Shown here piece by piece: positions 1 to 12,808 of a stretch of DNA of 64,000 nucleotides. This stretch comes from Auricularia sp. M13 (lineage: Eukaryota; Basidiomycota; Agaricomycetes; Auriculariales; Auriculariaceae). The DNA lies in the NCBI GenBank assembly GCA_037042915.1, contig CM073197.1, positions 1,922,001 to 1,986,000 on the forward strand, given 5' to 3'. Position numbers and translations under genes: made by a program. The notes under the pieces were generated by a model. That model saw nothing but the letters and a program-made list of their open reading frames with translations, was not told the origin of the DNA and made no database searches. Every line of letters begins with the position of its first letter. Position 1 is the stretch's first letter.

Positions 1-40
1 TGCTACTTTTCCGCGGACACAGACTGATTGACTGCTCTAG

Positions 41-2149
41 GAATGCTGAGCGTCGACTACAAGTTACAGTAAGTCATCCTCAGACTGTTCTACGTCCCCC
101 TTCCGTTCTCACCTCTTCTTCCAGAGGGAGCATCATTTGCTTGAGACCGAGTATGATCAAGTTCACCGACCTCAATTCGCGAGAGCTTGAGATCGCCCGT
201 GCATTCGACACACCTGCGCGAATGTATCTCAACCGACCTCTCATCGTCTTGCTCGAGGGTCTTGGGATCAAACCACAGGTTTTCCTCGATCTACAGCGGT
301 CTGCTCTTGAGGACATTCATAAGGCGGCAGGCTCTCTGGAGACTGCTGCGAGGATGCTCGAATCCCACGGTCTTGGTACCGCCTATCGCATTCCTTCTCT
401 ATTCGGGAGTCTGCATAAATTGCGGGACAGAGACCCAGCGATAGAGCAGTTGCTGGAGACGGACGATTTTTTCGGCGAGTCATCGACTTTTCCATCAACC
501 ATATTCGACGGGAATTGAAGTACAAAGCCCGTATCCCCGTTCCGAAAAGCTGGACGTTGGTGGGTGTGGTGGACGTACACGGTTATCTTGAAGAGGGGCA
601 GATTTTCGGTGAGACTACAAGTTCGTTTATCGATCCGGTATTTACTTCATTGGAACCAGCTGCTGTGAAGCCAAGAGACTCAAAGAAGATGTTGTATCTG
701 GAAGGACCAATGCTTATCACGAGGTCTCCCGTAATTCATCCTGGGGACGTCCAAATGGTACATGCCATTGGCAGGCCCCCGTTGGGCAGTCCCTTCAATT
801 ACGAAGCGCTTCCAAATTGCGTCGTATTCTCGATCAAAGGTCTGTGATATCGGGTTTTTACTTGAACCTCCAGTCTGAGATTAATTGTAGGGCAACGGTC
901 CTTGGGCTCTTGTCTGGGTGGCGGAGACTATGACGGTATGCTGCAATCAATTACTGCTGCTCTGCTACTTACAATGTCTAATAGGCGACATCTATAACGT
1001 CTGCCCTTTGAAACAATTGCATCCGCAGAGATGTTATGGCGCAGCAGAGTACGCCCGGGGCAGAGGAAGATTCTTGACCGTCCATGTGACATCGACGACA
1101 TAGCGGACTTCGTCACAGAGTGGGTAGAACCCTTGTCATCAGCCTCTACAAATGCTGACGAAGTATTATTCAGGTACATCAACTCTGATCTCCTTGGCCA
1201 TATCGCCACCAATTGGCTCCTGATTGCGGACGCGAGTGAACGAGGAATTTTCCACCCAAACTGCTTGAAACTGGCGCAGTTGCACTCCGGTGAAGATTTC
1301 AAGCTCTGGGATAACTAGACGTAACAAGCTAATACCAGATTGTACAGATGCGGTTGATTATCCCAGTACGAAATATGTTCGACGCCCTACGAACCGTGGA
1401 TAACTGATTGATGATGACCAGAGACCGGCATGCCCGTGCCTCACAAAGGCATCCCGCAACCTGAACCTGGTGTTCGACCGGATTGGCATGCAAGCGAGCT
1501 TAAAGAGCACGACAAGGACCACTATGTCAGTCACAAGGCTCTCGGCCAGCTCTTTCGCGCCATCGATCTACCCGCCCTGCCCGAGGCAGATATCGAAGCA
1601 CGAGCTCAGCGTCAGCAGAACATGGGCCGTACAGAGCTAACCGCAGAGGTTGCTCTTGCTGCACTGTCCTCTAAAGATCAGGGGAAATTGGTCAACACGC
1701 CACTCCTCTGGGTCATTCGCAGACTCGTTCGCGAACGGATCCCTCTGCGTTTCAACCAGAGAATCGTGGCAGGCATGATCCTGCTCTACAACCAGTATTG
1801 CTCCAACCTTTTGATCATATGCCAGAGCAACACAATGTCTTATGCCAAGAACGCGCAGTTGACAGAGGAGGAAGTAGTCGCTGGAACGATTGTGGCTAAA
1901 ACTCATGTTGCTCGACGACGCAAAGAAGCGATCGCCACCACCAGGGAGCAGGCAACGCGGCTTGTTCACGGTGTACGTGTTGAGATTGCTGGCGACGATA
2001 CTCGGGAGCTCGATGAGTGGCTACGGCGCGCATGGACCGCTTGGGAGCTTTCGCTCATCGAGGACAAATTTGGGAGTCGAAGCTGGGGATGGGTATGTCT
2101 TACGTCGTTGTTCGAGGTGCTCAAAGAGATGGAAGACGGAGATGTATGA
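41..2149 (+). CDS. RNA-dependent RNA polymerase (quelling type), C-terminal half, 5' end outside window
   Basis: Makes double-stranded RNA from aberrant transcripts in fungal RNA silencing (family knowledge). The window starts in an intron; the first exon begins at 41. Visible landmarks in order are a LRPSMIKF block (about 141), the ARIPVPKSWTLVGVVDVHGYL block, HPGD, the catalytic GGGDYDGD loop, DIADF, AVDYPKTG and a long C-terminal exon 1430-2149. DYDGD is the aspartate signature that binds catalytic metal. An intron at 936-984 cuts inside it, between D-Y-D-G and the last D. Two single-base frame breaks appear, at a T run 467-472 and a C/G run 1054-1060; each reads as one missing base in conserved sequence, so consensus error is likelier than decay. 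Family identity is certain; whether the gene is intact is not. Confidence 0.9.
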
Positions 2150-2284
2150 ACACGAAGATGTATCGCTCATTTGTATTCTGTGCAGGAGGTGTAACACGAG
2201 AATGCTGGTCTTGGGTTGGTCGGATCGTGCGTCGGGGGCTGTGCCGGCGTCAATGCAACTAGCCCTTTTCCTGCTCACCGTTTC

Positions 2285-4290
2285 ATGAGTGCTATTCTTC
2301 ATGTTCGACTTGTCAACAAGATGAAGGCTTTGCGCGAGATTTCGCGCCGAAGATTCTTCCAGATAATCGCCTTTGCTGTCATCATCGCTGTCCTGTTACA
2401 CCTACTCTCCGCCAATGCAAATTTGCAAGCTCGAACGACGAGACCACCGGCGCGACTCGACGTCCCATACCCATTCCAAACGTCAGGACCCATACAACCT
2501 AGCTACGAAGACCTTAGTATCGACGAAATACGCGCCATAGCATCGAAGACCAAGGGCTTCTACGCCCGTGACTACTCGCTGAATTTGGGATGGAATAATG
2601 TGCGTCGAGATGGCAATTCGTCACCGCGGTGTATCTAATCCAACGCAGATGAAATATATTCTTGAGGCTGCTATTATACAGGCAGACCTGCTTAACCGCA
2701 CGCTTGTCCTGCCGTCTTTCCTGTACGCGCGGGATTGCGAGCTTCACAAGTGAGCTACCTGTGCGCTACTGCGCACCCGATTTTAGATTAACGTAGCATA
2801 TAGCGAGGCGTGTGCTGCGTTTTTACCCATGGTTAATCGCGGGGACGCACTCCGTTCGGATGAGTGGCGTGAGTTGCCCTTGGAGGAACAAATGGCTTGG
2901 AAAGTACCTTTCGGGGTGCGCAATACCTGCTCATGCATTTAGCGTCATATTGACATCCTAGATGCAGCTCATGATTGACCTGACTCAACTGCGCAAACAT
3001 CACAGTGTGCTGCTTGTGTCTGAGTATCTTCGACTGCATGATCTGGACCCGTCGCTGGAGGCTTCGACTGGGCGGTGGCTTCGAGACGCTTACCACCAGG
3101 GACCCGACGCGCCATCTCTATTCGTTATCAAGAACACAGAGATTGATCCCACCAATATCGTTCTTGTCGATACCTTCCCTGACACGTTCAACATGCCATC
3201 GTCAAGAACACCTCTTAGCGAAAGACTGGAGGCGACAGCCGAAGATCGAATTATCCTTGATTGGATGACAGTTCGCCGCATCGTAGGTGGGAGCAAGACG
3301 GACGAGGAAGTCGAACTGGAACTCGTGGCCAGCGGATGGCAGTCCGTCTATACTTTCCATTCAATGTGTGCCAAGAATCTGCGCACAACACGTTGGTTCT
3401 GACACGCTCCTAGGGTAGCCCAGGAGCTTTTCAAAGCGCCCGTGTATCCTATCCGCCAGGCTGCGCCTCGCGCTCGGATGCGTGGCTTTTCCGAGTATTA
3501 CGCTAGCAAGGACGAGGACGTCATCCTCCTCGAGGGAGAGACGCACCTGTACCGCAAACCGGGAGGGTTGCGATTCACGTCCGTAGCGGCGCGCGACAAC
3601 TTTGCGCGGCTTGTGCTGCGCGACATGCGCTATCGCGATCAGGTTGCAGAGCTAGCCGCTGTGCTCGAGCGCAGGATGCGCGACATTGTAGGCGGGCGCA
3701 TGTTCCTCGCAGGACATATGCGCCGAGGCGATTGTGCGTGAATCACGACACGCTATGAGCACCGCTGACCTCTAGCTGTGCAGTTGCACGTTTGAAGTGG
3801 GCGATGGGATCGAGCATCGAGCAACACCTCAAAGTATTGAAGAAAAAATTCGACTCAGCGCACAGAATCTTGCGCAATTTCAACAATGGGAAGTTGACGA
3901 CGTACGTAGTTCCCGATGTTGTACTGGATACTAGTATCCGCGAGCGCGAACCGCCGTTACGAAACGACCCGTACGTAGCCGTTGTTTCTCTGAGTACTCG
4001 GGCTAAATTGTCATAGATTCTTTCTCATGACGGACGAGCGATCAGAAGAGGGAATGAAATATTTGCGGGAACATGGCGCTATACTCGTACAGGATCTCAT
4101 TCGGTTGGAGGATAGACAGCAGTTTGGATGGCCGATCATCTTTACTGATATTCTGGCCCTTGTTGAGCAGGCTCTGGCTGCGCGCAGCGACTTTTTCGTT
4201 GGGCAGGCCTTCAGCTCGGTTACCGGAACTGTCATTGAGTTACGAGCTGCTCGAGGTGCGGATCCGCAGACCGGGATGTTGGTATTATAG
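2285..4290 (+). CDS. O-fucosyltransferase-like type II membrane protein, tandem copy 1
   Basis: Predicted GDP-sugar-dependent glycosyltransferase of the O-fucosyltransferase superfamily, probably in the ER or Golgi. The N-terminus has a short basic stretch and one hydrophobic anchor (about residues 25-45), then a luminal domain. Motifs seen: LGWNN, LNRTLVLPSF, MVNRGDAL, DTFPDTF, LEGETHLYRKPG, HMRRGD and FFLMTDER. HxRRGD is the nucleotide-sugar loop of this superfamily; FLxTDER is its second conserved block. Short introns split the gene; donors such as those after LGWNN and HMRRGD join in frame. The start at 2285 is the first ATG of the open frame; an in-frame ATG at 2321 is also possible. A diverged paralogue follows at 5230. 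The acceptor protein is unknown. Confidence 0.75.
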
Positions 4291-4652
4291 TTGGGTTTGT
4301 ACAGTATCTCTAGACGCCTATGGTAGGCATGTACGTGAAGCAAATGGATTGTCGTTGACAAGGTGCATGGCTAGATTTTGGGTAACGACGGCGTACTGAG
4401 TGCCTTGCTGCAAGCAGTGCTCTGGAAGGAGCGGCGCAGCAGTTTCGGCACACCTAACGAAGACATGGGCAGAAACAGCTGGGAGACAGACAAGCAGCAG
4501 GAAGGACGACCTTCAAACGGAGCTAACATAGGGTTCTACCATCGCACAAACGTTTCCCAGAGTTCTGCATCTCGGGGAGTAAGATGAATTGTCTCGACAA
4601 TGGGGCCCACACAATCGAAGTGCCGAGTTCTGGAAAACGGCGAAACTCGAAG

Positions 4653-5073
4653 TCAGCGGGCGAGTCTGACAGGCACCGCCGCTGAAACTGCGCACAAACC
4701 CCACGTGGGGGACCGAAAACACATTTCCGTGCAGCTGCGCTGCTCGATAGCAGGCCTATGATCCGTGTGTTGACAGCCTTCGACTTTGGAAAACAGAAAT
4801 GACACGTTGTCGTTGAGCCCTACGGTGAGTCCAGGTAGCTCCGTGATTTTTCCAGACGTTTCCGGGTAGAGAGCAGATAGATCCAATGGCATGGTGGTGC
4901 AGAAGATCCCCGTGGACGAGCAGACGCTCAGGAGTGCAAAGAAAACAGCAAACTTTGGGTTATGATGAGCAACTGCGGTCGCTCAAGAGATTGGCCGTTG
5001 CTGCTGCCGCGCAGCATAGCACATTCAATCGTAGTAGGACACTGGGAGGATATGGCACCGGAAAAATGAGCAT
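4653..5073 (-). CDS. possible small secreted or membrane protein
   Basis: No family recognised. A two-exon model joins an ATG at 5073 (MLIFPVPYPPSVLLRLN) through a GT-AG intron of about 70 nt with a CATAAC-like branch site to an exon starting FAVFFALLSVCSSTGIF and ending at 4653. The product would be about 100 residues with a strongly hydrophobic N-terminus like a signal peptide, then a cysteine-containing region. A further 3' exon (about 4515-4640) may exist instead of the stop at 4653. It sits between the two tandem glycosyltransferase genes, on the opposite strand. The evidence is only an open frame and plausible splice sites. Confidence 0.3.
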
Positions 5074-5229
5074 CAGGCCTCCGGTCGCGTGAGCACGGTG
5101 GACGGGAGAGCGGAAAGTGACGAAGTCTCGGATTCGGAGTTCGGGATCGACTCGCGTTTAGCTTTCCCCGGCTCGCCCCAACTGCGCGTTTCTCTCCTTC
5201 GCTCTCCCATCCCAGCGCTCGCGGGCCTA

Positions 5230-7325
5230 ATGTCGTCCAGGGCGCGCGTAGTCCAGCTCCTCGCTGCCGCTGCCGTCTTCGGCGTCTGCCTCCACTTCTT
5301 TTACTTCTCCGTAGCGCCCGGCTCGACCCCCACCGCCCCGCTGCAGGTCGTGGACCACAACGAGCTCAAGCTCGACACGAGACCACCGCCTCCACCGCCA
5401 GAATGCACGCAGCCTCCTGAACGCAAGATTGATCTGCTGCGGCCTCCGTTCGACTCGCATGTCGAAACGGAGGACCATCTTGAATTTGTTCGCAAGATGG
5501 TTGCACGCACCAAGGGCTACTACGTCCGCGATTGGAGTCTCGGCCTGGGCTGGAACAACGTGCGCCGACCGTAGCCCGGCACGGTCTACGCCTGAGCTCA
5601 TCGTGCCCTTCACAACAGATGCGGTACATCATCGAGGCGTCTCTGATGCACGCAACCGTCCTCAATCGCACCCTCGTTCTCCCGTCATTCGTCTACGCTC
5701 GCGCGTGCGAGCACCATATGTTCGTGATAAATTCCCTCGCACTCTTCCTCTCGTTCTCACGCACGGATTAGCTCTGTTTGCGCTCAGTACGCCTACATGG
5801 TTAATCGCGGCGACGCCATCGGTTGTGCGTCAATTTGTCCCGCGTTTTGCCTCCTCGCTCACTGCACGTGCAGGGAACGACTGGAGGGACTTGCCCATCG
5901 AAGAACAGATGGGTTGGCGCATCCCTATCGAGGTGAGCCTGGACAAGAGTCCGCTGCGGTCCCGCCTCCTGCACCGCTGACACCGCACCCTTCCAGTACA
6001 TGCTAAACATACCGCACATGCAATCCAAGTACAACGTTATCACCGTTCCTCGACTATCTCGACTTGCACAACCTCCCGCGCCAGATCGAATGGGGCAGCG
6101 GCGCATGGGACCGCAACGGCTATCACGCAGGAGGTATCTCCCTGTTCGTCATCCCCAACGAGAAGTACGACCCGAGCGACGTTATCCGCGCGGATACCTA
6201 CCCGGACACTGGCAAGGAGCTCGTCGTCGATCGCCCGGATTATGCGGAGCGCTTGCGTCTTGCCATGGGTGACAAAAACATCCTGGACTGGGACAAGGCA
6301 AAACAGACCCTGGGCCAGAACGACGACGAGGTCGTCTCGCGCATGATCAAGGAGGCTGGATGGGTCGAATTGCACACCTTCGCTCCCTTGTGAGTCAATC
6401 CAGTGATGATTTGAGTGTGTGCTCCTGACCTGTCGTGCACAGCTTGAACATGGAGTTTGTGAAGAGCCCTGTGTGGCCAACGCGGCAGGTTGCTCCTCAT
6501 GAGTCTGTGCGTGGGCTTAAGGAGGACTACGCTGATCAGGACGAGGAAGTCATGCTCCTCGCTGGTGAGACGCATCTGAACCGGAAACCGGGGTCGCTGC
6601 GTTTCTTGACGCGCGCTGGCTTGGACGACTACATGCGGCTCTGCTTATATGATCTGCGGTACATCGAAAAGTTGCAAATTGTGGCCAAGCGCGTTGGCCA
6701 ACGCATGGCCGACCGAGTTGAGGGTAGGATGTGGATGGCTGCTCAAATGCGCCGTGGAGATTGTGAGTTATGCCCACGACTCGTCACGACTTTCGCTTAC
6801 TGGGTATATAGTTGCTAAGCTCGGCTGGGCGATGGAGAAGACGATAGAAGGTCACTTCCAGCGTATCCAGGCGCGTCTGCGTAAGGGCAGGGAGCTCTTG
6901 GCCGAGCTTCACAAGACGGACAAAATCATTCCATTCGACATTCCGGATGTCGTGCCCGCTACGCGCTTCTTCTCTTTGGAACCTCCTCGCGAAGGCGACC
7001 CGTAAGTCTACGTATTCTTGCTCCATTGACTGTCTATCGCTCACGCCCCTCAAGCTTCTACCTGGCCACAGATGAGCGCAATCCTGACGGCTTGCAATAC
7101 GCAAGACAGAACGGGGCCATCTTCATCCACGATTTGCTTACGTTTGAAGACCGACAATTCGTCGGATGGCCGCTGCTCGTGACGGACGTGCTTGCTCTCC
7201 TGGAGCAGCTCGTCATGGCACAGAGCGAATACTTCTACGGCCACGCCATGAGTTCCGTGGCCGGTGGCGTCGTCAACATGCGTGCAGCGCGGGGTGTAGA
7301 CTCTCGGACATACCTAATTGACTGA
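5230..7325 (+). CDS. O-fucosyltransferase-like type II membrane protein, tandem copy 2
   Basis: Paralogue of the gene at 2285, sharing exon layout and nearly all blocks: LGWNN, LNRTLVLPSFVYAR, MVNRGDAI, RADTYPDTG, LAGETHLNRKPG, MRRGD and FYLATDER. A hydrophobic anchor (LLAAAAVFGVCLHFFYF) follows the first ATG at 5230; the frame is open further upstream but has no earlier ATG. A proline run follows the anchor. The loop reads AAQMRRGD where copy 1 reads AGHMRRGD, so the usual histidine is glutamine. Around 6050 the frame slips between NVITV and YLDLHNL, where copy 1 reads straight through VSEYLRLHDL. That is an indel or sequence error. Confidence 0.75.
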
Positions 7326-7587
7326 GGACGATTCTCGTTGCTTTCCCAACCTGTTCAGATCCTACCTTCATCCCATGTTCTTTCATCGTTATTACACTCC
7401 AACGTCCCCTGTCTACACTCAACCTCGCACATCCTGCATTGTATCCTATTAGTTAGTCATGTTATACCATCACTAGACACCTCTGCCATTGCCTTACCTT
7501 TGCCTGCGGCAAAAAAAGGTTCGATTCCGGAGCATACGTGATTTCTGCGGCACGTGAACGCGGGAACGGCTTAGCGCCCGAGCAGCA

Positions 7588-9514
7588 ATGTTGTCTCTGG
7601 CCAGACTCGGCGCGCGAACAGGTCTTCGTACAGCTCGCCATGGGCTACGACGATCAATGGCCAGCAATGTCTGTGAGTAGTCAAGACAAGCACATCTCAT
7701 TATACACCTGATTCTTGCACCAGCCGCATTCGACTGGGAGGTTTGCGCCAGACGTTCTTGTTGTCGAAATGCTGAAGCGACGTCGATTAGGATCCCTTAA
7801 ATTTGATTCTTTACTGACTGAAGAGGAGAGAGCTATCCGGTGTGTGACGTTGTCGAGCCCACGATGCCGTTAAAGCTGACGAGCGGGCATACCACAGCGA
7901 CACCGCGCATTCCTACTGTCAGGTTAATGCAACCTTGATGGCTCAGTTTGATATACTAACGCAGGCCGTGCTTCCAGGAGAAGCTTTTCCCACGAATTCT
8001 CGATGCATACAGGACAGAAGGCATGTAATGAAGGCGGCGTGGGTGCGTGCGACACTCATTGACGGTTCATTATAGCATTCGACCGGAGCATCCTCACAGA
8101 GATGGGCGAACTCGGTCTACTTGGGCCTACAATTCAAGGCTACGGCTGTGCCGGCGTTAGCAGCGTCGCGTACGGCCTCATTGCGCGCGAGGTCGAACGG
8201 TAAGTGTATGCTTCAGCTCCCTCGAGTCGACAGCTGAACAAAATATCGTTGAAGGGTCGATTCCGGTTACCGCTCGACTATGTCCGTGCAGTCTTCGCTG
8301 GTGATGCACCCCATAAACGAGTTCGGCACGGACGCGCAGAAGGAGAAGTTCCTTCCACGACTCGGTATGGCTTTGTCTTCGTCCTGTGACACAACTTGAC
8401 TTTTGATTGCAGCGAAGGGCGAGATTATTGGCTGCTTCGGTCTTACGGAGCCCAATCATGGCTCAGACCCTGCGGGTAACTGAGGAGTATGTTTTCTAGC
8501 CTGAAAGTCCCTCATATGTATTGCAGGTATGGAAACGACGGCAGACACGACGGATGGCGGCTATGTCATTAACGGCAGCAAGACCTGGATATCGAATGCG
8601 CCTGTTGCGTGAGTTATCTACAGACCGTAGAGAGACCCTCCTCAACTGCTTGCAGTGATCTTTTTGTCGTATGGGCACGCTGCAAGTGGGACAATCGCGT
8701 TCGAGGATTTCTCCTGGAGAAGGTAGGCCAACCGTATGGTTTACGAACTCTTTCGATTCACGCATTTGGATAGGGCGCGAAGGGTCTTGATGCGCCAGCC
8801 ATTAAGAACAAGCTGGCTCTGCGCGCCTCGTTGACTGGGTCTATCTTCATGGACCACGTCAAGATCTCCGAGGATGCGCTCCTCCCGGGCGGGGTCGGTC
8901 TTTCCGCACCGTTCTCTTGTCTGAACAGCGCCAGGCGAGTAAAGAGGTACCTGCACATCTACCATGATCTTACACATTTTCGCAGATTCGGCATCTCGTG
9001 GGGTGTGATGGGCGCACTGCAAGACTGCATCGATCGCGCGCGAGCCCACGCGCTGGAGCGAACGCAGTTCAAGCGCCCACTTGCGTCTTTCCAGCTGGTT
9101 CAAAAGAAGCTCGTCGACGCTCAGACAGAGGTGGCGCTTGGTCTGCTAGCCTCATTGCAGGTCGGCAGGCTGAAGGACTCTGGCGCCTGGGCGCCGGAAA
9201 TGGTCAGCATGGTGAAGAGGAACAACTGTGGCAAAGCGTTACAACATGCACGCATCGTGCTCGATATCCTGGGAGGAAATGCGTGCAGCGATGAGTCCGT
9301 ACACGCTCTCTCCTTCAGAGCTTCTGAACTCACTCTCGGGTTGAAGATATCACATCGGTAGGCATGTTGCCAATCTGCAGGTCACAAACACCTACGAAGG
9401 TATGTCCTGGTTCGTTTTTCGATACGCAGCGGCTTATTCCTGGCAGGTACACACGACATTCACTCGCTCATCCTTGGCAAAGCCATGACGGGCATTCAGG
9501 CATTCGCTAACTAA
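7588..9514 (+). CDS. glutaryl-CoA dehydrogenase, mitochondrial
   Basis: FAD enzyme that oxidises and decarboxylates glutaryl-CoA to crotonyl-CoA in lysine, hydroxylysine and tryptophan breakdown. The N-terminus from the ATG at 7588 is Arg/Leu-rich, as expected of a mitochondrial presequence. Family blocks in order: [112 protein letters not shown]-type helix, and [16 protein letters not shown] with the catalytic Glu in YEG. The gene is in more than ten short exons. The intron at 8021-8075 fits only as GC-AG (donor AG/GCATGT). A single-base break at 7794-7798 separates DP from LKFDSLL, reading as one missing base. It converges on the oxidoreductase gene, with 76 bp between the stop codons. Confidence 0.93.
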
Positions 9515-9590
9515 TCCTTGTATACCTATCAAATACAACTATTCTACACAGCACCCGTGTATGCCCCCACTCCCACGTTGCTACTAATGA

Positions 9591-11152
9591 TCAATGCAAG
9601 GTATCCCAAAGGCTGTTGAGTGCCTCTCCGAGCGTCGGATGCGACCATATGGCGTCTCTTAGGACGTGATACTTGAGGCAGCCCAAGATGGATGCTTGGA
9701 CTGTATTCATCAGTTCTGCTCCTGGTAGCCAGTCAGGAGCTGGACAAGTTGTAGAGGATGAGATGGGAGGACATGCCTTCCACACCCAGACATGTGAAGC
9801 CAATGATGCGGTCCGTATCAGCATCGACGATGGCCTTGATAAAACCGCGCGGCTCTCCAGTCTCGACGGCGCGAGCGACACTTGACATGGGCATTTTGGC
9901 AACGCGGATGGCTAAGCCTACTTGTCTGGCCGTTTTCTCGTGCAGACCCTGCACACCGCATGCAGTCATGAGGCACTGCGTCGAACGAAGGTAGAGGAAG
10001 TACTGACAACATGCGCCAGCTGGGGATCCATAAACAACGTGTATGGGATGAGTCGTCCAAAACGCGATTTGGGGACTTCATCGGGATGGAGTACGTTGTG
10101 AGACACGATGCGGTAGTCATCAAAGCTGGCGTGGGTGAAGGACGCCGTCGGTTGGCCCGCGACGTCCCCAAGCGCCCAGATCCCCGGCACGGACGTCTCG
10201 CAGAATTCGTTGACGTGGATATGGCCAGAGCGCGTGCACGACACGCCAACGCCGCGTAACTTCAGGATGTCCGCATTCGGCGTGCGGCCCGTCGCGACGA
10301 GCAGGTTTGAGCCGGAAAGGATGCGTTCTGCACCCCCTTCGGAACGGATGTGGAGCACTACGCGTCCGCGTCGTGGGGAGTGGACTGAGGTAGCTGTTGC
10401 AGAGAGTAGGATGTCCACGCCGTCGTCGCCCAGTATGTTGGCGACGGCAGCTGCGATGTCCTCGTCCTCGTGTACCATGAGCTGGTTTGGACGCTGAACG
10501 ATCGTGACGCGCGCTCCGAGCCTGCGCATGAGCTGGGCAAACTCGACACCGACATACCCTCCCCGAGGATGATGAGATGGTCTGGGACAGTGCGCAAGTC
10601 CATGATGCTCGAGCTGCTCACAAGCTCCGGCTCTTGCAACAATTCGATGCCGTCGAGCAAGGGCATCGACGGTCGCGCTCCCGTGTTAATGAAGATATTC
10701 GACGCCTGCAGCTGAAGCTCGCCTCCATTCAAGAGTCGTACAATGACTGTCGTTGGCGCTGCCGCTGCAAAGGACGCCTCGCCGAGCAGCACGTCCACAC
10801 CAGCTTCGACAAGCCCGCTGTTGGTAGCAGACTGAATGGCGTTCACGATATTTCGTTTGCGAAGTTGCATAGCACGCAAGTCAATGCTGAGTGCGCCGTG
10901 GCGTGTCCCGAGGCCGGTACTAACACCATGCTCGTGTGCGTGCCGTACGACGTGAGCTACTTTGGCGCTGGCGATCATGGTCTTGGAAGGTGCGCTGCCT
11001 TCGTTGACGCTGCATCCGCCTAGGTGCTCGCGCTCAACCAGTACCGTCCGCTTCCCTGCTTTGGCGAGTGCAATAGCCAGCGGATTACCCGCCTGGCCTG
11101 AACCGAGAATGATTGCGTCGTAGATCTGTGGCTTTGGAATGGGAGAGGCCAT
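9591..11152 (-). CDS. FAD-dependent pyridine nucleotide-disulfide oxidoreductase-like protein with altered active site
   Basis: Class I pyridine nucleotide oxidoreductase fold (mercuric or glutathione reductase-like). FAD-binding GSGQAGNPLAIALAKAGK lies near the N-terminus; an ATGRTPNADIL block and FAD loop GIWALGDVAGQP follow, then a dimerisation domain ending in HPTLGEAL with the His-Glu pair. The expected redox centre GGTCVNxGCxPxK reads GGCSVNEGSAPSK, so both active-site cysteines are serine and one Cys is displaced. It may be a flavin oxidoreductase without disulfide chemistry. A frame break at a C run (10561-10564) sits in the NADPH loop LGGGYVGVEFAQ and reads as one missing base. The intron at 9722-9776 is GC-AG. 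The frame stays open to an ATG at 11260; 11152 (MASPIPKPQ) is preferred because it sits just before the FAD domain. Confidence 0.82.
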
Positions 11153-11356
11153 CGTTGTGGCAGAAAGCAGGAGGAGAACCGACCGTTCTAATAGAACGGC
11201 TGTGATGGGGCGCACATCCCTGTACAAAGGCTGGGCTCGAACTGTGGAGGATTGAGTCAACGACAGAAGAGAAGGGGTGGCGCGGAAGCATTTGGTGGGA
11301 CACGCGCCAGATCCGTCTATTATGCCCGCGTCTATTGGCTACAAGTACAGCGATCT

Positions 11357-12325
<969 letters not shown>

Positions 12326-12392
12326 TCACGCACCGACTTGCTTGCAGGGCACGCCTGATTCCACCCGCCACGCAGCTTCGCAGTGGCATCAT

Positions 12393-12808
12393 CAGACGCT
12401 CAGCCTGTGCACACCGGGAGGCAGGGAGAAAGGGCTACTAGGGATCGACCGGCAAGCGCCCGTCGCGCTCCTTTTCCTGCCGCACCGCTCGCACGGTCAA
12501 TCCCTCTTCTCACTGCCCACAATTGTGGCACCATTTCGCTCCTTCGCCATCGTCCCCGAGCCTGTCGGCAGAGTGATAACCGCAGTGCGATTCATGTATA
12601 GCCAGTCAAGCGCTGGGCCGACTACTGCTCGAAAGCTATGGAGTCCAACAAATGGTACAACATGATAAAAGAGATAAAAACGCGGAGCGAATGCAACGAC
12701 GAGCACGATAAAATGGTATGCGATTGACTATGCCGACGGGTGATGCGAGAGAGAAAAGAAAGAGTGCTACTGTATGCCAGGATTGAAAGACAAAAACAAA
12801 TGCAGATG
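12393..12808. other. intergenic 416 bp between the Sec7-PH gene and IDI1
   Basis: This stretch should hold the 3' UTR of the Sec7-PH gene and the IDI1 promoter, both on the minus strand. I found no conserved coding sequence, repeat or RNA gene in it. Confidence 0.5.

Noticed and set aside
7515-7530. GGTTCGATTCC, resembling a tRNA B box
   Set aside because: No complementary T-stem, acceptor stem, A box or anticodon arm at the right distance on either side.
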